A stretch of 64,000 nucleotides of DNA from JBBDYG01 sp040901765. GTDB taxonomy: Bacteria > Planctomycetota > Planctomycetia > Pirellulales > Lacipirellulaceae. This document shows, in pieces, positions 50,188-59,800 of this stretch; positions within the stretch are counted from its first letter, which is position 1; each line of letters opens with the position of its first letter. The stretch spans positions 62,001-126,000 of the forward strand of contig JBBDYG010000033.1 in NCBI GenBank assembly GCA_040901765.1, read 5' to 3'. The translations under genes and the position numbers were made by a program. Under the pieces are notes generated by a model. The model was not told the origin of the DNA, did no database searches, and saw nothing but the letters and a program-made list of their open reading frames with translations.

Positions 50188-52437
50188 ATGAATCCGACTG
50201 CACCCACTTTTCAGCCGCAGCCCGACTCGGGTTCCGAGTCGCCGCCGGTTGACGCGCGGGCATGGGACAGCGATCAACGCGTCGCGCATATCGCACATTT
50301 ACTGCGATCCCTCGAAGCGGTCGCCTCGGAAAGCGGTCAAAGCGTTTCGCCGGATCGGCATTCCGGCCATGCGCATGAGAACCAACTCGTGCTGGCTCGG
50401 CTTGGATTGGCGACGGCGCTCCACACGGCGCTCCGTTGCAAGCACGCTCCCAGCGCGGCCCACGCGCTGCGCGTCGCGATCGGTTGCAGCAATTGGGCTG
50501 CGACCCTCGGGTTGTCGGACCAGGACCGCGATCATTTGGAAGTCGCGGCGCTGCTGCACGACATTGGCAAAATCGGCGTGCCGGACCAGGTGCTCGCGAA
50601 ACCGGGCCGCCTGCTCCCTGAAGAAATCGAAATCATCGATCGGCACCGTGAGATGGCGGCGGACATGCTTGTCAATTGCGGCGCTCCGCCGGAGCTAATC
50701 GCAACAGTCGTGGCGTCGGCGGCATGGTTCGATGGCACGCACCGCGTCGTTCCGCTGAGCGGAGAGCAGATACCGCAGGCCGCACGGATGTTAGCGATCG
50801 TCGATGCGTTCGACGCAATGACGACCGATCACGTTTACCGGCCCGCGAAGTCGCGCGAGCGGGCGCTAGCCGAACTGTTCCACCACGCGGGCACTCAGTT
50901 TGACCCGAGTTTGGTGCAAAGCTTTAGCGACGCGATTTCGCGCGACCAATCGATATTGAGCAACCAAGTTGCGAGCCGCTGGTTGGCCGACCTCGCGGCG
51001 CACAACGTGGAACTCCCCTGGCAGCCCATCGCGCCCACGGCCAAGGAACGGACGGCTGGCCCGCCACTGGAACTGTTTCAAACCAAGCTCCTCGATAACA
51101 TGCACGATGGAGTGATTTTCGTCGATTGCCAGCGGCGAGTCTTGTCTTGGAACACGGGCATGGAGCGGATCACGGGCATCGGCGGCACGGCCGCAGTGGG
51201 GCGCGTGCTCGCACCGAGCCTGCTCGACATGTCGGACCAAGAGAACCGACGGATCGCCGACGAGCGATGCCCGACGCAGACTGCGCTTGCCTGCGGCGTG
51301 CAAGCTTTGCACCGCGTGACCGTTTTAGGCCGCAACGGCAATCACGCTGAAGTGGACCTGCACGTGGTACCGGTCCGCAGCGCAGACGGCACTTTACACG
51401 GCGCCGCCGTGTTGCTGCACGATGCGACGAGCGAAGTCTCGCTCGAGGAGCGATGTCAAACTCTTTACGCCAAGGCCACGAAGGATCCATTGACGCAATT
51501 GGCCAACCGGGCGGAGTTCGATCGCGTTTTGGCGCTGTTCATTGACGTCCATCAGGAGACGGGCCTGCCCTGTAGCCTGGTCATGGCCGACATCGACTTT
51601 TTCAAGCGGATTAACGACACATGGGGTCACCAAGTGGGTGACGAAGCGATTGTGGCTTTCGCGGGACTATTGAAGGCGATGAGCCGATCGGGTGATTTGG
51701 TGGCCCGCTATGGCGGCGAGGAATTCGCGGTTCTCTGCGCCGACTGCAACAACCCCACTGCCGCACGACGCGCTGACGCGATCCGCAAGAATCTTGCGGA
51801 GCTTGCCCACAGCAACCTAGGCAACAAGAGCTTCACGGCGAGCTTCGGCGTCACCGAGTTGCAGATGGGCGATACGCCCGAAACGATGCTGCGTCGCGCC
51901 GACCGAGCGCTGTTGCAGGCCAAAGACCAGGGACGAAACCAGGTTGTTCAATTGGGAGAAGGTGCGATGGCAGAACCGCGAAAAAAGAGCTGGTGGCCAT
52001 TCGGAGCGATGTCGTTCCGGGGCCAATCGCTCGTGGAAGCGACGCTGGTGACGAACGTGCCGATCGAGATCGCAATTCAGAAGCTGCGCGGCTTCATTGC
52101 GGATCATGCGGCCAAGATCGCTGAGATCGGCGAGAACGAAATCCGCCTGGAAACGTCCGACAAGTCGGCGGCAAATTTGCGCCGCCGGCACGATCGGCCG
52201 ATCGACTTTCTGGTGGAGATGCAATTCGTGCAGGAACACTTCGAGCGAACCAACTCGCAGGGCCTGGCTGCGGGCAGCTACGTGCAAACCAAGGCACTGG
52301 TCACGATTCGCCCGCGGCGCGACCGCGACCGGCGATTGAGCCACGCGACGGAACGAGCGCGGCTCATGCTATCGAGTTTGAAGTCGTACCTCATGGCCAG
52401 AGAAGAGGCCGCCGATCCAGTCTTTTCACCGAAGTGA
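50188..52437 (+). CDS. degenerate HD-GYP / PAS / GGDEF signalling protein
   Basis: A 749-residue protein without membrane helices. Residues about 90-240 are an HD-GYP-like domain that keeps 'ALLHDIGKIGVPDQVLAKPG' (HD at 124-125) but has SAAWFDGTHRV in place of the HHE and GYP motifs, so phosphodiesterase activity is doubtful. Residues about 296-415 form a PAS domain ('DNMHDGVIFVDCQRRVLSWN'). Residues about 425-590 are a GGDEF domain with 'ARYGGEEFAVL' (509-513) and an RSGD inhibitory site (500-503), predicted to make cyclic-di-GMP. A C-terminal domain of about 130 residues is unassigned. The ATG at 50188 is preferred; 50140 is possible. It lies behind a sigma-54-like promoter. Confidence 0.85.
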   Translation: MNPTAPTFQPQPDSGSESPPVDARAWDSDQRVAHIAHLLRSLEAVASESGQSVSPDRHSGHAHENQLVLARLGLATALHTALRCKHAPSAAHALRVAIGCSNWAATLGLSDQDRDHLEVAALLHDIGKIGVPDQVLAKPGRLLPEEIEIIDRHREMAADMLVNCGAPPELIATVVASAAWFDGTHRVVPLSGEQIPQAARMLAIVDAFDAMTTDHVYRPAKSRERALAELFHHAGTQFDPSLVQSFSDAISRDQSILSNQVASRWLADLAAHNVELPWQPIAPTAKERTAGPPLELFQTKLLDNMHDGVIFVDCQRRVLSWNTGMERITGIGGTAAVGRVLAPSLLDMSDQENRRIADERCPTQTALACGVQALHRVTVLGRNGNHAEVDLHVVPVRSADGTLHGAAVLLHDATSEVSLEERCQTLYAKATKDPLTQLANRAEFDRVLALFIDVHQETGLPCSLVMADIDFFKRINDTWGHQVGDEAIVAFAGLLKAMSRSGDLVARYGGEEFAVLCADCNNPTAARRADAIRKNLAELAHSNLGNKSFTASFGVTELQMGDTPETMLRRADRALLQAKDQGRNQVVQLGEGAMAEPRKKSWWPFGAMSFRGQSLVEATLVTNVPIEIAIQKLRGFIADHAAKIAEIGENEIRLETSDKSAANLRRRHDRPIDFLVEMQFVQEHFERTNSQGLAAGSYVQTKALVTIRPRRDRDRRLSHATERARLMLSSLKSYLMAREEAADPVFSPK

Positions 52438-52445
52438 CACTGGCC

Positions 52446-52754
52446 ATGCGAAATGAAGCTGGGGAGATCGTTGTCAACCGCACGGCGCAGCGAGCGTTTC
52501 GCGCATCGCAGACGGCGACGCCGGTCGTGACTGAAATGGATTTGAAGATCGTCGATGCGGCGTTTGCTGATTTAGAAACGACCATTCTGCGCTGCGACAA
52601 CCCAGTGGCGCAAAACCCGGCCGCTGATGAATTTCCGGCTTATCAAGGCGTGGTGCAGCTACTCGCCTCTCAATTGCGTACGCTCGACGATCAGCGCCGG
52701 CATTTGGCTACGCTTTTGCGCGACCTGCAAACGCCGGTTCCAGCCGACGCCTGA
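52446..52754 (+). CDS. small hypothetical protein, cotranscribed with the GGDEF gene
   Basis: A 102-residue, mostly helical protein (KIVDAAFADLETTILRC; QLLASQLRTLDDQRRHLATL). The ATG at 52446 is 8 bases after the GGDEF stop; a GTG at 52434 would overlap it (GTGA). No family was recognised. The tight spacing suggests a functional link with the signalling protein. Confidence 0.55.
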   Translation: MRNEAGEIVVNRTAQRAFRASQTATPVVTEMDLKIVDAAFADLETTILRCDNPVAQNPAADEFPAYQGVVQLLASQLRTLDDQRRHLATLLRDLQTPVPADA

Positions 52755-52902
52755 CGGTTGCCAGGCTGATTGGCCTGGGATATGCTCGGCCGTGAGGGTC
52801 GAGCTACGGATGTTGTGGCTCGTTGTCCGGTATTTCAGATGAAGTTCGGGCAGCGAGCCGCAAATGCTCAGGTCCGTTTTCTCAACCCGAAGGGAGCTAT
52901 TG

Positions 52903-53634
52903 ATGCGCCGTCGCGAATTTCTTCAAGCTACCGCTGTCGCCGCGAGCTCGCTGTCCCTGCCGGGAGCGCTTTCGGCACAGCCAGACCGCCAAACCAAACC
53001 CCAATCCACGAGGAGTTCTACCATGCCCTACATGCTGCCTCCCCTCCCGTACGCTTTCGATGCATTGGAACCCAACATCGATGCCAAGACGATGGAGATC
53101 CATCACGACAAGCATCATGCCGCGTACGTTACGAATTTGAACGCGGCGCTGGAAGGCTCGGGCGTCGCCGACCAGAGCATCGAGGACTTGTGCCGCAACA
53201 TTAACAAAGTGCCGGAGAAGATTCGCGCGGCGGTGCGTAACAATGGCGGTGGCCATGCCAACCACTCGATGTTTTGGCTTATCATGAGCCCGCAAGGAGG
53301 CGGTAAGCCGACCGGCGAATTAGCCAAAGCGATCGACGCCGAGCTAGGCGGATTTGACAAGTTCAAAGAAGACCTAAACAAAGCAGGCGCGACGCGCTTC
53401 GGGAGCGGCTGGGCCTGGCTTAGTGTTGACGGCGGCAAGCTCAAGGTTGAGAGCACGCTCAACCAGGACAATCCGTACATGGAAGGCCGAACGCCGATCC
53501 TGGGCGTTGACGTGTGGGAGCACGCCTATTACCTCAAATACCAGAATCGCCGGCCCGACTACCTTGCCGCGTGGTGGAACACCGTTGATTGGAATGCCGT
53601 CAACAACCGTTACAACGCCGCGAGGAAAGGCTGA
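52903..53634 (+). CDS. superoxide dismutase, Mn/Fe family, with Tat signal and internal second start
   Basis: The long form is 243 residues from the ATG at 52903 (AGGGAG upstream): a twin-arginine signal (MRRREFLQATAVAASSLSLP, cleavage after LSAQ). The catalytic part has 'MEIHHDKHHAAYVTNLNAAL', 'NNGGGHANHSMFWLIMSP', 'GSGWAWLSVDGGKL' and 'DVWEHAYYLKYQNRRPDYLA'. The metal ligands (three His, one Asp) are all present; GGGHANHS and LNQDNP favour the Mn type. An in-frame ATG at 53023 has AGGAG seven bases upstream and begins 'MPYMLPPLPYAFDALEPNID', the canonical cytosolic start, giving a 203-residue protein. Both exported and cytosolic forms may be made. Confidence 0.93.
   Translation: MRRREFLQATAVAASSLSLPGALSAQPDRQTKPQSTRSSTMPYMLPPLPYAFDALEPNIDAKTMEIHHDKHHAAYVTNLNAALEGSGVADQSIEDLCRNINKVPEKIRAAVRNNGGGHANHSMFWLIMSPQGGGKPTGELAKAIDAELGGFDKFKEDLNKAGATRFGSGWAWLSVDGGKLKVESTLNQDNPYMEGRTPILGVDVWEHAYYLKYQNRRPDYLAAWWNTVDWNAVNNRYNAARKG
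53011..53025 (+). promoter_or_regulatory. internal ribosome-binding site for the short SOD form
   Basis: AGGAG-TTCTACC-ATG inside the signal-peptide/mature junction, in frame with the long form. It decides a second start at 53023. Confidence 0.7.
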
Positions 53635-53660
53635 AATTTCGGCGATCAATTCCCGACTTA

Positions 53661-53696
53661 GCAACGAGCCGCGGCAAACTTGCCGCGGCTCGTTGC
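53661..53696. terminator. perfect 17-bp hairpin downstream of the SOD gene
   Basis: GCAACGAGCCGCGGCAA (53661-53677) and its exact complement (53680-53696) separated by two bases. No U-run follows on the plus strand, so it may be a Rho-independent-like stop or an RNA-stabilising structure. Confidence 0.65.
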
Positions 53697-53812
53697 GTAT
53701 ACCGTTCTCAGCATTCGCTTTGTTCGTCTCGTACGACTAGAATGGAAGCGAAACCTCCGGGTTCTACGAGAACGGTTCAAGTGAGACAATTACTGTCGAT
53801 AGGGCATGAGAC

Positions 53813-54025
53813 ATGGCAATCACTTACACGGCTGCTATCGCCCAATCCGAGAACTGGTGGATTGGCTGGGTGGAAGAGGTACCGGGGGTTAATTCCCAGG
53901 GCCGCAGCCGCGATGAACTGATGGAGAACCTGCGCGATGCGCTTGCCGAAGCGCTGGAGATGAACCGCGCCGAGGCCCGAGCAGCAGCCGGCGAGGCTTA
54001 TGAGGAAGTGAGCCTGGTTCCGTGA
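53813..54025 (+). CDS. hicB: HicB-family antitoxin, short form
   Basis: A 70-residue protein with the HicB partial RNase H-like fold ('MAITYTAAIAQSENWWIGWV', 'EEVPGVNSQGRSRDELMENL', then RDALAEALEM). There is no C-terminal DNA-binding domain, as in short HicB proteins. It should neutralise HicA. AGGG lies upstream of the ATG. The stop overlaps the hicA GTG start (54022-54025). Here hicB precedes hicA, an order also known in other genomes. Confidence 0.85.
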   Translation: MAITYTAAIAQSENWWIGWVEEVPGVNSQGRSRDELMENLRDALAEALEMNRAEARAAAGEAYEEVSLVP

Positions 54026-54207
54026 AGCGTCGCGACCTCATCTGTCATCTTGTCGATCAAGGTTGTGAACTTATTCGCGAAGGCGGGCGGCATTCCTGGT
54101 GGGGAAATCCCGCTAATGGTCGCCGGTCGTCGGTACCACGACACAACGAGGTGCAAGATGCGCTGGCGCGAAAGATCTGCCGCGATCTGGGCGTCGCAGT
54201 ACCCTAA
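54022..54207 (+). CDS. hicA: HicA-family mRNA interferase toxin
   Basis: A 61-residue protein with a double-stranded RNA-binding-like fold: 'MKRRDLICHLVDQGCELIRE', the catalytic His in GGRHSWW and 'SSVPRHNEVQDALARKICRD'. HicA toxins cleave mRNA. The GTG start overlaps the hicB stop by GTGA, giving translational coupling. All expected residues are present. Confidence 0.87.
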   Translation: MKRRDLICHLVDQGCELIREGGRHSWWGNPANGRRSSVPRHNEVQDALARKICRDLGVAVP

Positions 54208-54250
54208 CCAAGCAACTCTCGTACGAGTTTTGCAGTCTTACAAACTGCCG

Positions 54251-54278
54251 TTGACTCACGCCGGCGGCTCGCTAGAAT
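54251..54278 (+). promoter_or_regulatory. candidate sigma-70 promoter
   Basis: TTGACT (54251-54256) and TAGAAT (54273-54278), each one base from consensus, with a 16-base spacer. It probably drives the lipoprotein gene at 54531, leaving a leader of about 245 bases with a GGCCGC...GCGGCC hairpin near 54470. Otherwise nothing is recognised in 54208-54530. Confidence 0.5.
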
Positions 54279-54530
54279 CCCCGCGCATTGGTCTGCGGTT
54301 GCGCGCCGTCGTTGCTAGCTGCGTCAGCAAAGACAAGTGTAAAAATGGGTGGACTCCCTGCATAGCGCGCGCCGAAAAACTATTAAAGAACGTACAACTG
54401 TCACGACTGCGTGGAGCCGCACGAAGAGCCTAATCGTCCGTGTCCTCCACGAAGTTGTATGCGACGGTATTGGCCGCAAGGAAGCGGCCGAATTGCTTCG
54501 CACCTCACAATTCATAAGGGCATGGATGCC

Positions 54531-55442
54531 ATGCGAACTCAGCGCACACTCTGGTTGCTAGCGGTTGTCGCCGCGCTTACGGGATGTCGTTCCAACACCG
54601 GCACGGGTTGGACGGTATGGAATCCGTTTTCCGCGTGGGGCAAGGAAACCGCCGTGGCGAACGCGGAGCCGACGCTGCCTTCTCAGAAAATTGCGGCGGC
54701 CACGAAGTCCGCGGCGCCAGCCGCGGCTGGAATCGTAAGTGCTTCGCCTACGGTTGCGACCGCAACGGCCGCTCCGAAATACACGCCGCCCGCGGCCGTG
54801 GCTCGCACGGCGGCAGCGACATCGACGACGCCGAATTATTCCCCGGTCGCCACTTCGGCGGCACCGGTCTACGCTGCGCCGACCGCGCGGCCTTCAACGC
54901 CAGCTATCCCGGCAAGCAATTCCCTGGTAAGTGGGACGAGCGCGGCAGCTCCCAACTCAACTGGGCCTTACAACCCCAATGGCTATCAGCCGGCAGCGCC
55001 GGTCGCGGCGGCGGAAACCACGGCGGGGGCAAACCGCTACGGCATGGCCGATCGGTATGCCTCAAACACGCCCGCTACTGCATCGGCCGCTCCCAGCGGA
55101 ACACCGGTTGACGCGGCCACGCCGGGTTATTCAACCGGGGACCGCTACGCGACTTACGAAACGCCCGCGAATGCAGCACCTGCCGCCACACCAACCGCAC
55201 CACAGCAAGTCGCCCCGGCGTCGGCGACAGTCAACCTCGCGAATCCGCCGGGGTATTATCGCCCGGCCGGAACGAGCAGTTATCCCGCGACCGGCACTGA
55301 GCAGGTGAATGTCGCGAGTCTGCCGGAGAAGCCGGCCTCCACGCCGCCGGTCAACGCTGCGCCGGCGGAAGCGGTTTCTCCCTATCCGAGTACCGGGGCA
55401 CCAGCGCCGGGGTCGGTGTACGGGGCGCCGTCGTATCGCTAA
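54531..55442 (+). CDS. Ala/Pro/Thr-rich lipoprotein
   Basis: A 303-residue protein. The ATG at 54531 has AAGGG ten bases upstream. The signal (MRTQRTLWLLAVVAALTGC) ends in a lipobox with Cys at residue 19. After TVWNPFSAWG the mature part is low-complexity Ala/Pro/Thr/Ser with recurring Tyr (PKYTPPAA, NYSPVATS, GNRYGMADRYAS-like, GYYRPAGTSSYP). Probably an extended, disordered envelope lipoprotein. No enzyme domain is visible. Confidence 0.75.
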   Translation: MRTQRTLWLLAVVAALTGCRSNTGTGWTVWNPFSAWGKETAVANAEPTLPSQKIAAATKSAAPAAAGIVSASPTVATATAAPKYTPPAAVARTAAATSTTPNYSPVATSAAPVYAAPTARPSTPAIPASNSLVSGTSAAAPNSTGPYNPNGYQPAAPVAAAETTAGANRYGMADRYASNTPATASAAPSGTPVDAATPGYSTGDRYATYETPANAAPAATPTAPQQVAPASATVNLANPPGYYRPAGTSSYPATGTEQVNVASLPEKPASTPPVNAAPAEAVSPYPSTGAPAPGSVYGAPSYR

Positions 55443-55502
55443 CTTCGGAATGCCATCTCGGAATAGGTGACGAGAGATTTGGCATAGTCGAAGCGCTAAG
55501 CG

Positions 55503-55826
55503 TTACCAGCCCATGACCATGTTCGATTCGATGACTTTGCGGGCTTGTTCGAGATCGACTCCGGTTTCATGCATGTAGAGCCGGATCGCGTGGACCTTGT
55601 CGCCCTCGGCTTTCGATAGGCAGTCTCGGGCCGTGTTGCAGGGATCGACATTCTCCGCAATGCCCAGCACGCTCTTGGAGATCACCCAGGTATCTCGCGG
55701 GCGCTTGGTCAGACGCATGACGTTCTCTCGGGGATAGGCGTCGCTGGCGACGGCGGTTGCCGCGTCGGAGTCGGCCGCCCAGGTGATGATGATATGGTTG
55801 TCGGTTTCTACCTCGAACAGTGGCAT
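55503..55826 (-). CDS. planctomycete small protein with L7/L12 C-terminal-like motif
   Basis: A 107-residue protein. The ATG at 55826 has AAGGAG nine bases upstream, giving MPLFEVETDNHIIITWAADS. The C-terminal 'GDKVHAIRLYMHETGVDLEQ' then ARKVIE resembles the KxxAIKxxRExTGLxLKEAK pattern of the ribosomal L7/L12 C-terminal fold. The N-terminal half resembles a conserved planctomycete hypothetical (from memory). Role unknown; it may bind a translation-related or protease partner through the L12-like surface (inference). Confidence 0.7.
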   Translation of the reverse strand: MPLFEVETDNHIIITWAADSDAATAVASDAYPRENVMRLTKRPRDTWVISKSVLGIAENVDPCNTARDCLSKAEGDKVHAIRLYMHETGVDLEQARKVIESNMVMGW

Positions 55827-56038
55827 GACAATGCACTCCTTTTCAATGGGAGGGGGAGACGAGCCGCGCATCGCCACGGGACGAATACTCGTTTCCGCGC
55901 CTCGGGAGAGGATCCTCGAACTGATCCGATTCAATGGACGACGGCATTCCACCCGTGATGGTAGGGCATTCGACCCCGAAGAGTCAACTTCCCGGTTGAA
56001 TGCAGCGATTTGCCGCCAGTTTCTGCCCTCGCGCAGGG

Positions 56039-56815
56039 TTACGGCCGCGCTTGGCCCGATTCCTCCTCTGCTAATCGGCGAAAATACAGCTCGATGTCGT
56101 CGCGGTATTGCGGCAAAAACTCGTCGGTGCTGGATTGCAAAAGTTGTTGCCGAACGCGCTCGGGAAGTTGCCCCCAAACGTCTTTCAGAAGCTCCTGCGA
56201 ACTGTGGCCGGCCGCTTCGCCGCCGGTGCCTGATTCCAGCCGATCGCTCGATGTCTGGGCGGCGGCACTCGCGCCCGGCGCACGCCGCTGGGCACCTTGC
56301 TTTGCCGCGCCGGGCTGCGGCGTGTTACGCTGACTCGCTTGCTGTTCTTGTTGAGATTGACTTTGCGATTGGCTGCTGCTCGACTGATTCTGCTGTTGCA
56401 ACTGGTTGATAAGTGCATCGAGTGCTCCCAACACTTGATCCTGCAATTTGGCCGTCTCGCCGGATAGATTCTGTTGTGCGATCAGCCGCTCGGCTTGGCG
56501 CATGTCGCCGGAAATCGCGGCGAGGGGCGAATCTTTGCTGGGCTGTCCCAAATCTTCGCCGCCCAAGCGAGGCGCGAGCGGTGGCAACTGTCCCGGTGGG
56601 GGCAATCCCTGCGTCTTCAAATTCGGCGTCGCTCGCTCCGCGGGCTTGGCTTCGCTAGGGCCGAATAGTTCGCCGCCTAAGTCGTCGAGCAATCCCGATG
56701 CGGATTCCGTCGCGGGGGCGGCCTCGGCTGGGTCGCGGTTCCACGAAGCGACAATCGCCGTCGCCATCAATACGAGGCATAACGTCCGCCGGAGGAGAAC
56801 AGTGGTGATTGTCAT
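56039..56815 (-). CDS. exported Gln-rich hypothetical protein of the BatA/vWA operon
   Basis: A 258-residue protein with an N-terminal signal peptide (TLCLVLMATAIVASW). It has a helical region ('AAISGDMRQAERLIAQQNLS'), a Gln/Ser-rich stretch (NQLQQQNQSSSSQSQ) and a C-terminal motif 'LLKDVWGQLPERVRQQLLQS' then DEFLPQYRDDIELYFRRLAE. The C-terminal motif is typical of small proteins in planctomycete BatA-type operons (from memory). It lies four bases after the 1161-residue gene and is the last gene of the operon in view. Confidence 0.7.
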   Translation of the reverse strand: MTITTVLLRRTLCLVLMATAIVASWNRDPAEAAPATESASGLLDDLGGELFGPSEAKPAERATPNLKTQGLPPPGQLPPLAPRLGGEDLGQPSKDSPLAAISGDMRQAERLIAQQNLSGETAKLQDQVLGALDALINQLQQQNQSSSSQSQSQSQQEQQASQRNTPQPGAAKQGAQRRAPGASAAAQTSSDRLESGTGGEAAGHSSQELLKDVWGQLPERVRQQLLQSSTDEFLPQYRDDIELYFRRLAEEESGQARP

Positions 56816-56819
56816 GGTA

Positions 56820-59800
56820 TTAGTTCTGCGGTTGCGGCGGTGTTGGTTGGCTGAGCCGGCGGATCATCTCGTCCACCAGACCGGCTAATCGCTGCTGCTG
56901 GGTTGCGAGTTCGGTTGACAACGCGTCTTCGGCTGGCGGAACATCGCGCTCGGCCAGGGTCGCCTCGTGTTCCCGCGTGCGCTGATTGAGATCGGCCTGC
57001 ATCAATCGTAGCATTTTAAGCTCCGCCACGTCGATCGGCGAAGGCGGCTGCGCGCCCCCCTGCCCTCCCTGTCCCGGCTGCCCCGCGCCTTCCTGCGGCT
57101 CTGGCTGATTTGCTTCGGAACGGAGTACGTCGGCGATGTGCCCGAGTCGGGTTAGGGCTGAATGTTCCAACTGCTGAGTCGGACGGCCTGTCTTACCTGT
57201 GGCGAGTTGCGCGGCGGCAGCGTCCATGTCTTTCGCGGTAGCCGTGAGGGCCAACTCGAAGACCGGTTGGGCGGCGAATTCCTCAGCGGAACCGCTTGCG
57301 GCGGTCTCCAATTCCCTTTGCGATTGCGCCAAGACCGCGGTGTCCGCCGGCTGGGCTGCATCGTCGAGCCGCAGGGTCTCCGTCAACACCGTTCGCTGAC
57401 GCTCCATGTAGTCGTCCACCTGCTTCGCAAGCTGGTCGAGCTTTCGTTGGGCGAGTTCCTGTTCCGCCCGGCGGATTTGATCCTGTAGCTGCTGTTCCGC
57501 TTGGGCCAATTGCTGGTCCGCTTGGTCGCGCGATTCCTGCTGTGCCTGGGCGTCTTGCTCCGGTTGTGCGCCTTCCTGCAGCGAGTTGGAAGCTTGTTCG
57601 GTGCTCTGCCCCGCGGAGCGAGCGCCCATGCGAAGCATTTCGCGAGCCGACCGCGCAATCTTCCCGGCCAGGGACTCTTGCTGCGGTTGAGTTTCTGCCG
57701 GCGCTTGTTGTTCCGCCTGGCGGTCAAGCTCCGCAAGCTCTTCACGAAGTTCGTTCAACTGCTGCTGTGCTTCGCGAAGTTGCCCCGTCAGCCCTTCTGG
57801 ATTGCGTGCGGTGCGACCGCGAAGCGTGTCGAGCAGGGCTTGCAAATCCTCCTCCGCTTGCTGTTGCACGTCGGCTGCACGGCCGAGCCGCTCGGCCTGC
57901 AACTCGCGCGTCGCTTCTCGAAGTTTGCCGGCCGTGCCGCGCTCGCGCGATTGATCGAGTGCGTCGGCGATGTTCTCCGCAGCGCTGGATTGGTCCTGGT
58001 CCGAACGAGGCACCGCCTGTTCCATTGCTTGTTGCAGCTTGTCGAGCCGGCGAGCTAGTTCGCTCTGCTGTTCGGTGATTCGCTGCCGTTCGGCCTGAGC
58101 TTGTTGCGCGCCGGCGGATGACGCCGTCGCGGCCTGCACCGCGGCCGATTGGGTCGCCTTTCGCAGTTCGGATTGCTCCTGTTGCAGCCGGGCGACTTCC
58201 CGCGCGAATTGCTGAAAATCGGACCATTGCTGCAGATCGCCAACGAGGCGCTCCAGCGTCGCAGCAATTTCCGTCTGCGCTTCCCCGGCTTCTGCCAGTG
58301 CGCTTGCTAGCGCCTGCTTGGTTGCCGCATCCGCGGATTGCATCAGCGATTCGGCGGATTTTCGCGCCGAAGTCAGCGTCGCCTCGGCCTGCGGCAGCGG
58401 CGCTTGACCCAGTCGCGATAGTTCGCTTTCAACTTGCTGCAACTGCTGCGTTAGCTCGGGTCGTTCGAGGCGATTGTTGGTCAGGTCGTTGCGAAATGCT
58501 TCAAGTTCCGGCAATAAGCCATCTTTCGGATCGGTCAGACGGCGCCCGATTTGCCGCTGGTCGAGGCCGGTCGTGGCAAGCTGATCGATGTCGCTTCGGG
58601 ACGGTTCCGCTTTGGTCGCGGAGTCGAGTTCGAGTTGCCTCGTGTGTTGCTGCGCCGAGCGCTGCTGGTCCAGTGCTTGTTCCAGCTCCCGAACGATTCG
58701 CGTTTGCCGATCGGCCAGTCGCGAATCGAACTCTTCGAGCGTGAGGATGCGAATGCGACGCGCGAGCGCGGTACGCCCCGCCGCGGGTTGATAGTCGTTC
58801 GCCTCTACCAGCACGGAAATCTCCGTGCCCGGTGGAAGCTCTAGCGGCGCTAGATCCCATTGGTGTTCCAATTCCCGCTGATCGAGGGTCTCATCCGGCA
58901 AATAGCTCGATTGCACCGGTGGGGTTGCCGCGCCGGAAAGAAACTCGACTCGTTGCGGCGCTTCTTCATCGTTGTCGCCCAAGCGATAGAGCAGCGCCGC
59001 GCTTTGGATCGCCAGGTTGTCGTTTGCCCTCACTTGGATCGGAACGACCGCGCCCGCCAGCACGAACTGATCGCTCGCCGGCAATTGCCACGTAACTTCC
59101 GGCGCGGGGTCGGGATCGACGCGCAGCGTCGAGTAATCTCCCGTACCGAGAATGCCATCGCGGTTCTCTAACCGCATTCGGTAGGATGTGGTGAGCGGTT
59201 TCTCGAGTTCCGAGTCGGTCTGCCAGTTCGAGATGGTCAAGCGCTTGCCGTCGGAGCTTGGATCCACTTCGGCGGGAATTGTAGGACCGTCGGCGATCTC
59301 GACCGCCGCCTGTTGCAGCGGTTCGCTGGCGACTCCCACGGCCGATAGCTTCGTGCCGGCGATCACGCGAATGTGCCGCTCCGTGGTTTCCGGCGGCAGC
59401 CCCGTGTACTCGGGCGGTTGTGCCGTGACGTCGAATGAAACGAGCCGCGGCGGATCGACGACCGTCACGGTTCTCCACGGCATAGTATCGTCGTCGCCGC
59501 CCGTTACGCGGTAATCAAAGGAGCGCTGCACGTTCTCGCGGCGGGTCAACAAAACGTCGCCGACCGATTGAAGTGGAAACGACTCGCTGCGGCCATCGTC
59601 GCCAATGCGATAGTGAATCTGACCATCGCTGGGAAGCTCGCCGCCGCGGTCGGTTACGGTGGCTTCGAAGCTTTGCCCCTTGGCCAATCGGGACGGGGCG
59701 CCAACGATGTCGAGCTGATTCAAGCGTGGCCAGGCCAGATCGCGCCACGGCTGTAGCAGTCGCGCCACGCTGAGCTTGGCGACTGACGGGCTGAGAACGA

